Part shown: piece after piece, positions 1 to 6,156 of the stretch
How positions within the stretch are numbered: position 1 is the first letter of the stretch
Layout of the letters: each line of letters begins with the position of its first letter
From: Bacteroidota bacterium
GTDB lineage: Bacteria; Bacteroidota; Kryptoniia; Kryptoniales; JAKASW01
NCBI GenBank assembly: GCA_021796055.1
Contig: JAJYOS010000243.1
Coordinates: 1 to 8,408 of the forward strand
Length of the DNA: 8,408 nt
Direction: 5' to 3'
Position numbers and translations under genes: made by a program
Notes under the pieces: model-generated
The model's input: only the letters and a program-made list of their open reading frames with translations
Told to the model about the DNA's origin: nothing
Database searches by the model: none

Positions 1-135
1 GAACTCGTACTTCTCAAACCCGGTGGATTTCAAATAATCGATCTTCTCGTTCAAAACTAGGTCGACATGGCTGGATTTTCGTTTCGCAGTTTGATCCATT
101 CCCGCCAACACGGTTTCTTGCTTCCTACTCGGCAT
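1..135 (-). CDS. fni: Type 2 isopentenyl-diphosphate delta-isomerase, N-terminal 45 residues (cut by window edge)
   Basis: Reading the minus strand from 135 gives 45 uninterrupted codons that run off the window. The peptide has the N-terminal signature of type 2 (FMN-dependent) IPP isomerase: KRKSSHVDLVLNEK, then a short stretch ending in STGFEKYEF. This resembles the RKxxH...TTGxExFR start known from Thermus and Staphylococcus enzymes. The Arg-Lys pair (residues 19-20) and His23 correspond to conserved substrate-binding positions. The enzyme interconverts IPP and DMAPP in the cytoplasm for isoprenoid synthesis, using reduced FMN. The start is uncertain: ATG at 135 has no visible Shine-Dalgarno, and Met13 (ATG at 99-97) would give a more family-like N-terminus (MDQTAKRK), but the GGCGGG before it is only 1 nt away. 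The call rests on recognising a short N-terminus; the FMN domain lies outside the window. It is separated from usp by about 310 bp and may have its own promoter. Confidence 0.8.
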   Translation of the reverse strand, partial: MPSRKQETVLAGMDQTAKRKSSHVDLVLNEKIDYLKSTGFEKYEF

Positions 136-447
136 CTGTATTAAAAAAATAGCCCCAGGAGCGAAAATAAGCAAGGTTTTGATGGAGCAGGTGAGATCTG
201 CCGGCTGGTTTTCTGGCACACACAACCACCGCAAGGAACCGTCCTGCAGCTAAGAGAATTAACGCGTCCGTCACTAAGAAATTCATTTCTCCCCGCTTAT
301 CGTTGGAAGGGTCCACATTTGCAAAAAACCCCTTCTCTATCAGAAGAAGCGGACACATTACATACTATCCCAGCCTCTTCAGCGCCCATTCTCGGCCCAG
401 CGCCAAAATCGTTTACTTCAGTCGGTGCAATTCTCTAAACTCCTCGA
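136..447. other. Spacer between usp and fni, no convincing gene
   Basis: About 312 bp with no recognisable product. A 77-codon minus-strand frame (358-125) overlaps the fni start by 11 bp, but it has no family resemblance and no well-placed Shine-Dalgarno, so I do not call it. On the minus strand a small GC hairpin (about 154-164, four base pairs including one G-U, loop CTG) is followed at once by a run of seven T (142-148). That could be a weak intrinsic terminator for the usp transcript. The same T-rich stretch also reads as a poor promoter: TTGCTT, 17 nt, TATTTT. I cannot decide between these. No strong hairpin lies directly after the usp stop. Confidence 0.5.
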
Positions 448-1362
448 TCATTCCCTGACTGGTACCAGCAATACCGGCACCTTTGCCGCCCTGATCACCT
501 GCGGCGTGATGCTCCCTTCCCAGAACGGCTTCGCTCCACTCTTGCCGTGAGTGGCCAAAACGATTAGATCTGACTTCACGCTTTTCGCTGTCTTCACGAT
601 GGCTTTTGCCGGGATGCTTCTCGAAATGCCGGATGAAACGTTCAAGCCGGAATCTGCCAGTCGGGATTGGATGCCTCTCAAATATTCCCTTGCTTCCGGG
701 ACCAGCATGTCCATCATTCGGGACGTCGTACCGGGGAGGTAGCGGTTCACTATCGTCAGTTCGCCGGACATTGTCCCGAAGCGAGGGACAGCGAAAAGAA
801 GTCGCACCTTCGCCTTGCAGAGCAATGCCAGCCCCGATGCAAATCTTAAACCGTGCTCATGATCCGGATCACCGTTTAGTGGAATGAGGAAGTTGTCGAA
901 GTTGAAGACCCGACCAGACTTCTTCATCGACGGGTTCACCAGCATGACAGGAGTACCGCTCAGAGATATCACTTGCTGAGCTATCGATCCGACGAGAAGA
1001 TTTTTCAGCCCGCTGCTTCCATGCGTGCACATCACGATGAGATCGACTTTCAGCTCCTCGGAATGATCGGAGATGCTTTGTGATACGTCTCTGACGCCCG
1101 TCTCATGGACGTGCGTCGTGACTGTGACTCCATCAAATAAGTTGGTGGCAGAAACTGAGGCGAGATATTTCTCTGCCTCATCAGGCCTGGTGAGGTGGGT
1201 CTGGCCATGGACCTTTTCAGGCGCGTCCCGCTCGATAACGTGGAACAATTTGACCGTACCGCCGATCTTCCTCGCGAGCATCGCCGTTGCCGGAAGGACG
1301 GATTCCGCGAGAGACGATCCGTCCAGCGGCACGAGTATCGATTGTATTTGTGAGTTATCCAA
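448..1362 (-). CDS. Universal stress protein with two tandem UspA domains
   Basis: A 304-residue cytoplasmic protein made of two UspA folds, roughly residues 8-143 and 157-302. Each begins with a beta strand ending in a conserved acidic or polar turn (ILVPLDGS; FLIPLNGD). Each ends with the nucleotide-binding signature: THG, nine residues, GS at 113-126, and THG, nine residues, GS at 271-284. The first glycine of the classical G-2x-G-9x-G(S/T) motif is Cys112 in domain 1 and Ala270 in domain 2, but the phosphate-loop part is intact in both, so ATP binding is plausible. The start is TTG at 1362-1360; AGGTG lies 4 nt upstream, inside the end of mntH, and no in-frame ATG is near the first strand. 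It overlaps mntH by 8 bp, so the two are probably co-translated. Tandem Usp proteins are usually linked to stress or persistence; the specific role is unknown. A regulatory or sensory partnership with the transporter is inference. Confidence 0.93.
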   Translation of the reverse strand: MDNSQIQSILVPLDGSSLAESVLPATAMLARKIGGTVKLFHVIERDAPEKVHGQTHLTRPDEAEKYLASVSATNLFDGVTVTTHVHETGVRDVSQSISDHSEELKVDLIVMCTHGSSGLKNLLVGSIAQQVISLSGTPVMLVNPSMKKSGRVFNFDNFLIPLNGDPDHEHGLRFASGLALLCKAKVRLLFAVPRFGTMSGELTIVNRYLPGTTSRMMDMLVPEAREYLRGIQSRLADSGLNVSSGISRSIPAKAIVKTAKSVKSDLIVLATHGKSGAKPFWEGSITPQVIRAAKVPVLLVPVRE

Positions 1363-2656
1363 GGAACACCTGATAGATTAAGTAAACATTCAGAACGACA
1401 ATTAATCCTGCCACGAACACAGCGACAGTCGTCGTCAACCTTCTGTTGACTAGTACCCCCATCAACCTCTTCTTACTTGTAAATATGATCAGGGGTATGA
1501 TTGCAAATGGGAGTCCGAAACTGAGTATTACCTGACTGATGACAAGGGTCCGCGTCGGATCCAGGCCGACGGCGATGACAATCATCGAAGGTATCATTGT
1601 AACTGCCCTCCTTATCCAAACAGGGATGCGCCTTCTGAGGAACCCCTGCATCATAACCTGCCCCGCACTAGTGCCTACCGTAGATGAGGATAGTCCGGAA
1701 GCGAGGAGGGAAATGGCGAAAATCCATCCGGCGGCGTTTCCAAGAAGCGGACGAAGAGTCATATAGGCATCCTCGATCGTGCCAATATTCGTAAGTCCTT
1801 GTTTAAAAAAAGTGGCAGCCGCCATCACAAGCATAGCCATGTTAACCAGGCTTGCGATTCCCATCGCTATCGTGACGTCGAGGACTTCGTACCTGAACAG
1901 TTTACGAAGTTTCCCCGGCTCCCTGACCACGATACGTTCCTGAGTCAGAGCTGAATGAAGAAATATCGCGTGCGGCATCACAGTGGCTCCGAGAATACCC
2001 GCCGCGAGGAGCACGCTTTCAGGTCCTGAGAATTGCGGGACGACGCTATGATACATCAGGACACCGATATGCGGCTTGTCCAGCACGGTCTCTATGAGAT
2101 AGCTGACTGCGATTACGCTGACAAGGACGGTGATGGCCAACTCCAGCGGGCGAAACCCGTAGCGTTCCAGGCCGAGAATAAGGAAAGTACACACTGCGGT
2201 CAACACTCCTCCAACGATCAGCGGGACTCCCAAGAGGAGATTGAAACCGATCGCGGCGCCGAGAAACTCGGCAAGGTCAGTCGCCATCGCGACGATTTCC
2301 ATCAACACCCACATCGTATAGACTACCGGCTTGCTGAACTCGTTGCGGCAATGCTCCGCAAGATTGTTTCCCGTCGCGATGCCCAGCTTCGCGGAAAGTG
2401 TTTGCAACAGCATTGCCATCAGGTTGCTCGCTAGTATCACCCAGAGAAGAGTGTAGCCGAAAGCCGAGCCGCTCTGTATGTTGGTGGCAAAATTGCCGGG
2501 GTCAACATAGGCCACGCTGGCGATAAAAGCCGGACCGAGGAACGGAATCAGCCGTGCGACCATTCCTTTCTGCGACGTCCCCGAGAGAGCCGCATCCGCC
2601 GAATCTCGCGTCTTGACATCCTTTTGAGCCATAGATGTCCCGATGGGATTTTTCAT
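1355..2656 (-). CDS. mntH: Nramp-family divalent metal (Mn2+/Fe2+) transporter
   Basis: A 433-residue polytopic inner-membrane protein of normal Nramp/MntH length, expected to import Mn2+ or Fe2+ with protons. The metal-site motifs are present: DPGN at 52-55 in TM1 (Asp52, Asn55) and ATVMPH at 224-229 in TM6, with Ala224 and Met227 matching the known Nramp ligands, followed by FLHS. The TM3 motif ATDLAEFLGAAIGFNLL (125-141) and the later GLSSSTVGTSAGQ segment (321-333) are also typical. The TM6 Met argues for a transition-metal carrier rather than a Mg2+-type relative. The first 35 residues are a polar cytoplasmic tail. The annotated ATG (2656) is the first in frame after a stop and has no Shine-Dalgarno of its own; it overlaps the stop of a short upstream ORF by ATGA. 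Met9 (ATG at 2632-2630) is an alternative start. The stop codon lies inside the downstream usp gene. Confidence 0.96.
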   Translation of the reverse strand: MKNPIGTSMAQKDVKTRDSADAALSGTSQKGMVARLIPFLGPAFIASVAYVDPGNFATNIQSGSAFGYTLLWVILASNLMAMLLQTLSAKLGIATGNNLAEHCRNEFSKPVVYTMWVLMEIVAMATDLAEFLGAAIGFNLLLGVPLIVGGVLTAVCTFLILGLERYGFRPLELAITVLVSVIAVSYLIETVLDKPHIGVLMYHSVVPQFSGPESVLLAAGILGATVMPHAIFLHSALTQERIVVREPGKLRKLFRYEVLDVTIAMGIASLVNMAMLVMAAATFFKQGLTNIGTIEDAYMTLRPLLGNAAGWIFAISLLASGLSSSTVGTSAGQVMMQGFLRRRIPVWIRRAVTMIPSMIVIAVGLDPTRTLVISQVILSFGLPFAIIPLIIFTSKKRLMGVLVNRRLTTTVAVFVAGLIVVLNVYLIYQVFLG

Positions 2657-2700
2657 TTGGTCATCGAAAATATCTCAGTCACGATTTCCTTAATCTTCAC
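2653..2700 (-). CDS. Possible 15-codon leader peptide coupled to mntH
   Basis: A GTG at 2700-2698 opens a 15-codon frame with stop TGA at 2655-2653, overlapping the mntH ATG as ATGA. GGAG (2710-2707) lies 6 nt before the GTG, a good Shine-Dalgarno geometry. An ATG at 2712-2710 in the same frame would give 19 codons but has no ribosome-binding site. The peptide is charged (KIKEIVTEIFSMTK after the start) and matches nothing I recognise. The main argument is that mntH itself lacks a Shine-Dalgarno, so ribosomes finishing this frame could re-initiate at mntH. It may instead be a chance frame; short frames of this size are common, so confidence is low. Confidence 0.3.
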   Translation of the reverse strand: MKIKEIVTEIFSMTK

Positions 2701-2712
2701 GCACCTCTCCAT

Positions 2713-3125
2713 TCAATTTAGTTTCATGGGATTACAATTCCATCATGCAATGAAAGAGATGACGTAAAGATAAGATCGGAGAGCAGACCGCCGACGAGTC
2801 TTACCAGCCCCACCTGCTCACTTGGCCATGAGGATGAGTCGCGATCGAGCATCAACGCTCCACCCCGTAGCACCATGCAGGTCCGCCCTCAGACTAAACT
2901 CAGTGAAGACTTAGATAATGATCGAAACAAAGATAAACGGCACTCTCACGATCCAGACCATCCGCGTGCACTCATTGTTCTATGACTTCAAATGTCACAT
3001 GATGGCATGGACGCTCGTCTCACACCAAACTTCAGGAGAATTACAGGGAGATTAGATACAACTGAGGCAAAGGGGCCGACTTGAGAATTCATACCTCTTG
3101 GAAATGCGGCTCCGACTTGTGTCTG
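2713..3125. other. Long intergenic region between the M23 gene and mntH; no gene seen
   Basis: About 413 bp without a credible coding frame on either strand. It must hold the end of the M23 transcript and presumably the mntH promoter. I found no good TTGACA/TATAAT pair. A TATCTTTG on the minus strand (2935-2928) matches the Bacteroidota -7 consensus TAnnTTTG, but there is no TTTG at the expected upstream distance. A GAGCAG/CTGCTC dyad (minus strand, about 2781-2819) and a small GAGC/GCTC hairpin near 2848-2861 are the only stems noticed. I looked for a yybP-ykoY-type Mn2+ riboswitch because such elements can precede Mn genes and could not match its core. The 8-bp word CCGACTTG occurs twice on the plus strand (3076-3083 and 3112-3119), just past the M23 stop. 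No U-tract terminator follows the M23 gene. Confidence 0.5.
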
Positions 3126-4064
3126 CTATTTCTGCGCGAGCATATTGTAGAGTTTTTTCGACTCGTATTGAGGTCCCTGGAAATAGTAGTCCTGCGGATT
3201 GACGAAGACTCCGTCCCTCATGACGCCGTAGTGGAGATGGGGACCGGTGGAAAGACCGGTATCTCCGCTCAGCCCGATCACCTGACCTCTTGTGACTTTC
3301 TGTCCTACCTTCACGAGGAACTTAGAGAGATGCGCGTAGAGAGTCTCGTAGCCGAAACCGTTGTCGACTTCGATGACGTTTCCGTAGCCTCCCCGGAGCC
3401 CTGCGTAAGTCACCACACCGTTGCCAGTGACATGAACCGGGGTCCCGACGGGAGCTTCGATGTCGATGCCTTCGTGCATCAGCATTATGCGGAGAATCGG
3501 ATGGAACCTCATTCCAAATGGGCTGGATATTATGCCTCCCCTGATCGGCTCGATGGCAGGTATGTGCCTGAAAAGCTTCTTATCGCTTTTGAATTTCTTG
3601 AGAACATCCGCGTAACTGTCTTGCTGCAACCGCGCTTCCCTGTTCAGCATGGCCAGTCTTTGAGTTGCTTTGGCTATAAGGTTGCCTGCGTTCTGCGGTA
3701 TACCATAATCGGTGTTCATCGCGACGCCGCCGATGGATACTTTCCTGACACCGCTTGAAAGAATTGGAAGGTCAACCGACGTCCTGATCAAATTGTCGCT
3801 CCTTCCCAGGACCGACATATCTTTTTGGAACCCTTCTAGTTTCGTGTTAAGCGAGGTAAGACGGGCTTTCAGAGACGCATTTTCGCTTACCACCGTTTCC
3901 AGGCGAAGAACTTTAAGTCCAAATGGATCTATCCCGAGATATCCCGACAACATCGTCAGGACCGAGGACACCACCACGACCGAAATGACAACCCCCCATA
4001 TCTTTCCGTGAGCCACTTTCTTATACGTCAGGTCGGATTTAGAATAGAAATATATTCTCGGCAT
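3126..4064 (-). CDS. Membrane-anchored M23 (LytM/LysM-type) metallopeptidase
   Basis: A 312-residue envelope protein predicted to cleave peptidoglycan cross-links or to regulate such cleavage. Layout: a short basic, Tyr-rich cytoplasmic start (1-20), one transmembrane helix (about 22-44), a heptad-like helical stretch (about 53-88), a linker, a second helical stretch (about 125-165), and the peptidase domain (about 175-293). The catalytic set looks complete: RFHP (His188), HEGID (His197 and Asp201, zinc ligands), YAHL (His245), and HLH at 276-278 (His278, zinc ligand). It is therefore likely an active zinc enzyme, not a degenerate EnvC/NlpD-like activator. The start is well supported: AGAGGAAGG lies about 6 nt before the ATG, and the ATG shares its A with the stop of a 61-codon frame (TAATG). 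The architecture is common in Bacteroidota and Ignavibacteria. It sits at the end of the DUF192 cluster, with a long gap after it. Confidence 0.95.
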   Translation of the reverse strand: MPRIYFYSKSDLTYKKVAHGKIWGVVISVVVVSSVLTMLSGYLGIDPFGLKVLRLETVVSENASLKARLTSLNTKLEGFQKDMSVLGRSDNLIRTSVDLPILSSGVRKVSIGGVAMNTDYGIPQNAGNLIAKATQRLAMLNREARLQQDSYADVLKKFKSDKKLFRHIPAIEPIRGGIISSPFGMRFHPILRIMLMHEGIDIEAPVGTPVHVTGNGVVTYAGLRGGYGNVIEVDNGFGYETLYAHLSKFLVKVGQKVTRGQVIGLSGDTGLSTGPHLHYGVMRDGVFVNPQDYYFQGPQYESKKLYNMLAQK

Positions 4065-4249
4065 TATACCTTCCTCTTTGGATTTTCATGCTGGACTTCA
4101 TGACTGTAATCATGAGATTCGCCGGCGTGCCCGGACACCGCCGTCCCCGGTAGCGCCATGCCAGGCGCTGGGGCCGATGCGGTTTCATCGCCAACTTTTA
4201 GTTCAGCCGTTAACACTCTGCTAGAAAGCACGTTATCTTTCGAATTCAA
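4064..4249 (-). CDS. Possible small His-rich protein (61 residues) between DUF192 and M23 genes
   Basis: An open frame filling the whole 168-bp gap between the DUF192 stop and the M23 start. It begins with TTG at 4249-4247, inside the end of the DUF192 gene (17-bp overlap), and ends in a TAA whose last base is the A of the M23 ATG. The protein is hydrophilic, with no membrane segment. An Ala/Pro/Gly-rich middle (about 23-39) is followed by a tail containing four histidines (GHAGESHDYSHEVQHEN, residues 40-56) and a basic end, KRKV. I recognise no family. For: exact packing between two genes and the TAATG coupling. Against: a TTG start with no clear Shine-Dalgarno and low-complexity composition. 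A GTG at codon 7 is an alternative start. If it is not coding, the stretch is simply a spacer carrying the M23 ribosome-binding site. Confidence 0.35.
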   Translation of the reverse strand: MNSKDNVLSSRVLTAELKVGDETASAPAPGMALPGTAVSGHAGESHDYSHEVQHENPKRKV

Positions 4250-4766
4250 TCTTGTCGCCGACGTTAATATCGTATTTCGCGCAGAAGCCCGCGTTCAGTT
4301 CAACTACATATTTCGCAGGCCTGTTGGAAGAGATCGAAGCCTCACTGAGGGGCGCAGCATCCGGGTAGATTCTAACTATCTTGCCCTCTTTGTTCGCGAA
4401 AACCATGTCGAGTGGGATATAAGTATTCTTCATCCAGAATGTGAGAAGTTCCTGATCTCCGAAAATGAATAGCATGCCTTCGTTCTCCGGCATGTACTTT
4501 CGCCACATGAGACCTTCCGCACGCTCCGCGTTGTTGTCGGCGATTTGGATTGTAATCATCTTGATCATCGCTCCGGAGCTGTGTTTTAGAAACACCAGTT
4601 GCCCTTGGGCTTTAAACCGTGGGCCGTCCGAAGCGGCGGCATCATTTCCCGCGGCCTGAGAATATCCGATTGACACAAAAACCAAAACAAGAAAGATCGG
4701 CAGTGCAATAGAAGCCAACGAGACGAGGGCCATTCGCCTTACCGATTCACTCGTCGAACGATGCAT
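4233..4766 (-). CDS. Exported DUF192-domain protein
   Basis: A 177-residue protein with an N-terminal signal or anchor (hydrophobic about 13-34, followed by YSQAAG, a plausible signal-peptidase I site near 36-40). A DUF192 domain covers about 58-175. Family landmarks are visible: ERAEGLMWR (81-89), GMLFIF (97-102), FWMKNTYIPLDMVF (110-123) and YVVELNAG (153-160). The domain is a small beta-barrel fold of unknown function found in many bacteria and archaea, usually secreted or periplasmic; no activity should be assumed. The ATG at 4766 is preceded by AGGAG (4785-4781), but the spacing is a long 14 nt. Met12 is an alternative start but would shorten the signal peptide's basic region. It leads a cluster with the M23 peptidase, which suggests an envelope role by context only. 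Confidence 0.92.
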   Translation of the reverse strand: MHRSTSESVRRMALVSLASIALPIFLVLVFVSIGYSQAAGNDAAASDGPRFKAQGQLVFLKHSSGAMIKMITIQIADNNAERAEGLMWRKYMPENEGMLFIFGDQELLTFWMKNTYIPLDMVFANKEGKIVRIYPDAAPLSEASISSNRPAKYVVELNAGFCAKYDINVGDKIEFER

Positions 4767-4799
4767 TTTAATTATCGGGTCTCCTGATTAAAGGACAAA

Positions 4800-4828
4800 A
4801 TAATCGGCTCCAGCCTTCGACTCGACAA
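4800..4828 (-). promoter_or_regulatory. Candidate sigma70-type promoter for the DUF192-M23 cluster
   Basis: On the minus strand TTGTCG (4828-4823) and GATTAT (4805-4800) are separated by exactly 17 nt; each hexamer matches its consensus at 4 of 6 positions. Transcription would begin near 4793, giving a leader of about 27 nt that contains the AGGAG at 4785-4781. The location in front of the first gene of a cluster is sensible. The match is moderate, and if the organism uses the Bacteroidota promoter type this hit may be chance. Confidence 0.3.
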
Positions 4829-4942
4829 TACAATCTAATCTAATATCGGATAAAATCGATGAAAGATTACCTTGATAATTGTGTAGGACAGGATGCGACA
4901 GATTTTGATAAAAAGGGGCGACTTTAGGGCATGGAATGCAGG

Positions 4943-5021
4943 AGAACGAATTTCCTCCAATCGCGAGCGGCGAGTATTTTGAGATGTACTTCGGAAGCAC
5001 TGCTAAGGTAGAATTCGTTCT
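4943..5021. repeat. 10-bp perfect inverted repeat with 59-nt spacing
   Basis: AGAACGAATT at 4943-4952 is matched by its exact reverse complement AATTCGTTCT at 5012-5021 on the same strand. In an RNA this could close a long-range stem, or it could be two half-sites. A rough expectation for a 300-bp region puts such a pair at a few percent by chance, so the significance is modest. Confidence 0.45.
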
Positions 5022-5072
5022 TCTTCGTTTTATTCTTGGTATCTCTAAATCAATTTAAGAAAACGCGGGCAT

Positions 5073-5486
5073 TTACTCACCAATAATCTTGACAACGACC
5101 CTCTTCCTTCTCTGGCCGTCAAATTCCGCGTAGAAAACCTGCTCCCACGGGCCAAGATCAAGCCTTCCTTTGGTGATCGGCAGGATTACCTGGTGGTGCA
5201 TGAGCGTTCTCTTCAAATGAGCGTCAGCGTTGTCTTCGCCGGTACGATGATGCCGGTACTCGGGTTTGAATGGGGCCAGAGTCTCGAGGAGTTCCATAAT
5301 ATCTTCCTTCAAGCCCTGCTCTTCATCGTTCACCCAGATGCCGCTTGTTATATGCATTGCGCTGACAAGACAAAATCCTTCCTGAACACCACTGGCTTTA
5401 ACATTCTTCTCGACGTCGCCGGTGATATTGACAAGTTCCTTCCTGTTCTTCGTGTTAAACCAGAGATATTCAGTGTGAGATTTCAT
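5073..5486 (-). CDS. yjbQ: YjbQ/UPF0047 family protein (secondary thiamine-phosphate synthase type)
   Basis: A 137-residue cytoplasmic protein of full family length. Landmarks: [12 protein letters not shown] start, [13 protein letters not shown] (44-56), the His/Asp-rich motif [16 protein letters not shown] (77-92), and the C-terminal block [18 protein letters not shown] (107-124) that marks this subfamily. Members are small trimeric proteins; E. coli YjbQ has been reported to have weak thiamine-phosphate synthase activity, but the physiological role is not settled, and the conserved His/Asp/Glu residues suggest a metal-binding site. I chose ATG 5486: GAAGGAGAG lies 5 nt upstream and the family normally begins MKSHTEY. 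The frame stays open for 20 further codons upstream to 5546, but that extension is not family-like. It follows nuoI by 150 bp and has no obvious link to complex I. Confidence 0.93.
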   Translation of the reverse strand: MKSHTEYLWFNTKNRKELVNITGDVEKNVKASGVQEGFCLVSAMHITSGIWVNDEEQGLKEDIMELLETLAPFKPEYRHHRTGEDNADAHLKRTLMHHQVILPITKGRLDLGPWEQVFYAEFDGQRRKRVVVKIIGE

Positions 5487-5516
5487 TAGGCTCTCCTTCA
5501 AATACTTTAGCCGCGT

Positions 5517-5578
5517 GGCTCGAAAGCCGGCTGCGAAGACAGCCAAACCATGCCGGCGCGGGACGGGAGCGGGCTGTC
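5517..5578 (-). repeat. Inverted repeats in the nuoI-yjbQ spacer
   Basis: Two stems on the minus strand. The first pairs GACAGCC (5578-5572) with GGCTGTC (5544-5538), a perfect 7-bp stem with a 27-nt loop. The second is GGCT-TTCG-AGCC (5528-5517), a 4-bp stem with a UUCG tetraloop, a stable RNA loop type. Neither is followed by a U-run, so they are not classical intrinsic terminators. They could mark the 3' end of the nuo transcript by another mechanism, stabilise mRNA, or shape the yjbQ leader, whose Shine-Dalgarno lies just downstream. Confidence 0.45.
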
Positions 5579-5636
5579 AATCGGTAAGCCAAAAAGCTTT
5601 CCATTTGCCGGCGCTGATCACCGCTCGGATAAGAGA

Positions 5637-6143
5637 TCAGCGATACTGTTTCAGGAATTCCAATCTGTCTTTAAGCTGAGAAGCCGGAGTCAGGAGCCTG
5701 TCCTTGCCGAAGATGGCATCCTTCGAATTGCTGAACGTCATCTCATAATCCTTGCTCATTATGATCGCTTCTTCCGGACAGACCTCTTCGCAGAAGCCGC
5801 AGAAGATGCATCTCAACATATTTATCTCAAAGAGTTCGGGGTATCTTTCCTTATCGAGCTCGGTCTCGGCCGCCTGCACCTGAATGGCGAGTGAAGGACA
5901 CACCCTCGCGCAGAGTCCACAAGCGACACAGCGTTCGACGTTAGTTTCATCTTCCACGACGAGCACGGGCCTTCCGCGAAACACGGGAGGCGGAACCCAG
6001 CGCTCTTCCGGATACTGGCGAGTGAACTTCGGTCTGAAAAGAGCTTTTAATGTTATGGACATCCCATGAATAATCTCGGGAAAATACAATTTCTCCCAGA
6101 GAGTTAGTTGGGGTCCCTTTCTTCCATTGCCATTATTCGTCAT
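5637..6143 (-). CDS. nuoI: NADH-quinone oxidoreductase subunit I (NuoI, two [4Fe-4S] ferredoxin-type subunit)
   Basis: A 168-residue subunit of complex I that carries clusters N6a and N6b in the peripheral arm and passes electrons toward NuoB and quinone. Both eight-iron ferredoxin motifs are complete: CVACGLCARVCP (Cys72, 75, 78, 82) and CIFCGFCEEVCP (Cys112, 115, 118, 122). The N-terminal helix region (about 14-35, LWEKLYFPEIIHGMSITLKALF) is the amphipathic segment that sits on the membrane. Length is normal for the family. The ATG is preceded by GAGGTGA, 5 nt away. The gene begins 13 bp after nuoH, which confirms an operon. It is the last nuo gene here; the usual next gene, nuoJ, does not follow. 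Confidence 0.97.
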   Translation of the reverse strand: MTNNGNGRKGPQLTLWEKLYFPEIIHGMSITLKALFRPKFTRQYPEERWVPPPVFRGRPVLVVEDETNVERCVACGLCARVCPSLAIQVQAAETELDKERYPELFEINMLRCIFCGFCEEVCPEEAIIMSKDYEMTFSNSKDAIFGKDRLLTPASQLKDRLEFLKQYR

Positions 6144-6156
6144 TTGTCACCTCATA

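Larger units (their letters stand above)
4767..5072. other. Spacer between yjbQ and the DUF192 gene
   Basis: 306 bp, AT-rich relative to its neighbours. It contains the candidate promoter at 4800-4828 and a 10-bp inverted repeat (4943-4952 and 5012-5021). A 70-codon minus-strand frame (5000-4788) lacks a ribosome-binding site and any family resemblance, so it is not called. No U-tract terminator is visible directly after yjbQ. Confidence 0.5.

Noticed and set aside
125..358. 77-codon minus-strand frame between usp and fni
   Set aside because: No family resemblance, GAGG too far (about 17 nt) upstream, and it overlaps the recognisable fni N-terminus by 11 bp.
2033..2434. 133-codon plus-strand frame opposite mntH
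   Set aside because: Antisense shadow of well-conserved transmembrane helices; a charged Asp/Gln/His-rich product of the kind produced by reading hydrophobic codons backwards.
2713..3125. yybP-ykoY-type manganese riboswitch upstream of mntH
   Set aside because: I looked for the conserved core on the minus strand and found no convincing match; only unrelated short stems.
3081..3758. 225-codon plus-strand open frame opposite the M23 peptidase gene
   Set aside because: It is the antisense shadow of a strongly recognised gene; its product is low in hydrophobic structure, matches no family and has no ribosome-binding context.
4788..5000. 70-codon minus-strand frame before the DUF192 gene
   Set aside because: No Shine-Dalgarno, atypical AT-rich composition, and it covers the candidate promoter; more likely spacer.
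5487..5546. 20-residue N-terminal extension of YjbQ from ATG 5546
   Set aside because: The family begins at MKSHTEY, and an excellent GAAGGAGAG sits 5 nt before the ATG at 5486; the extension runs through hairpin-forming spacer.
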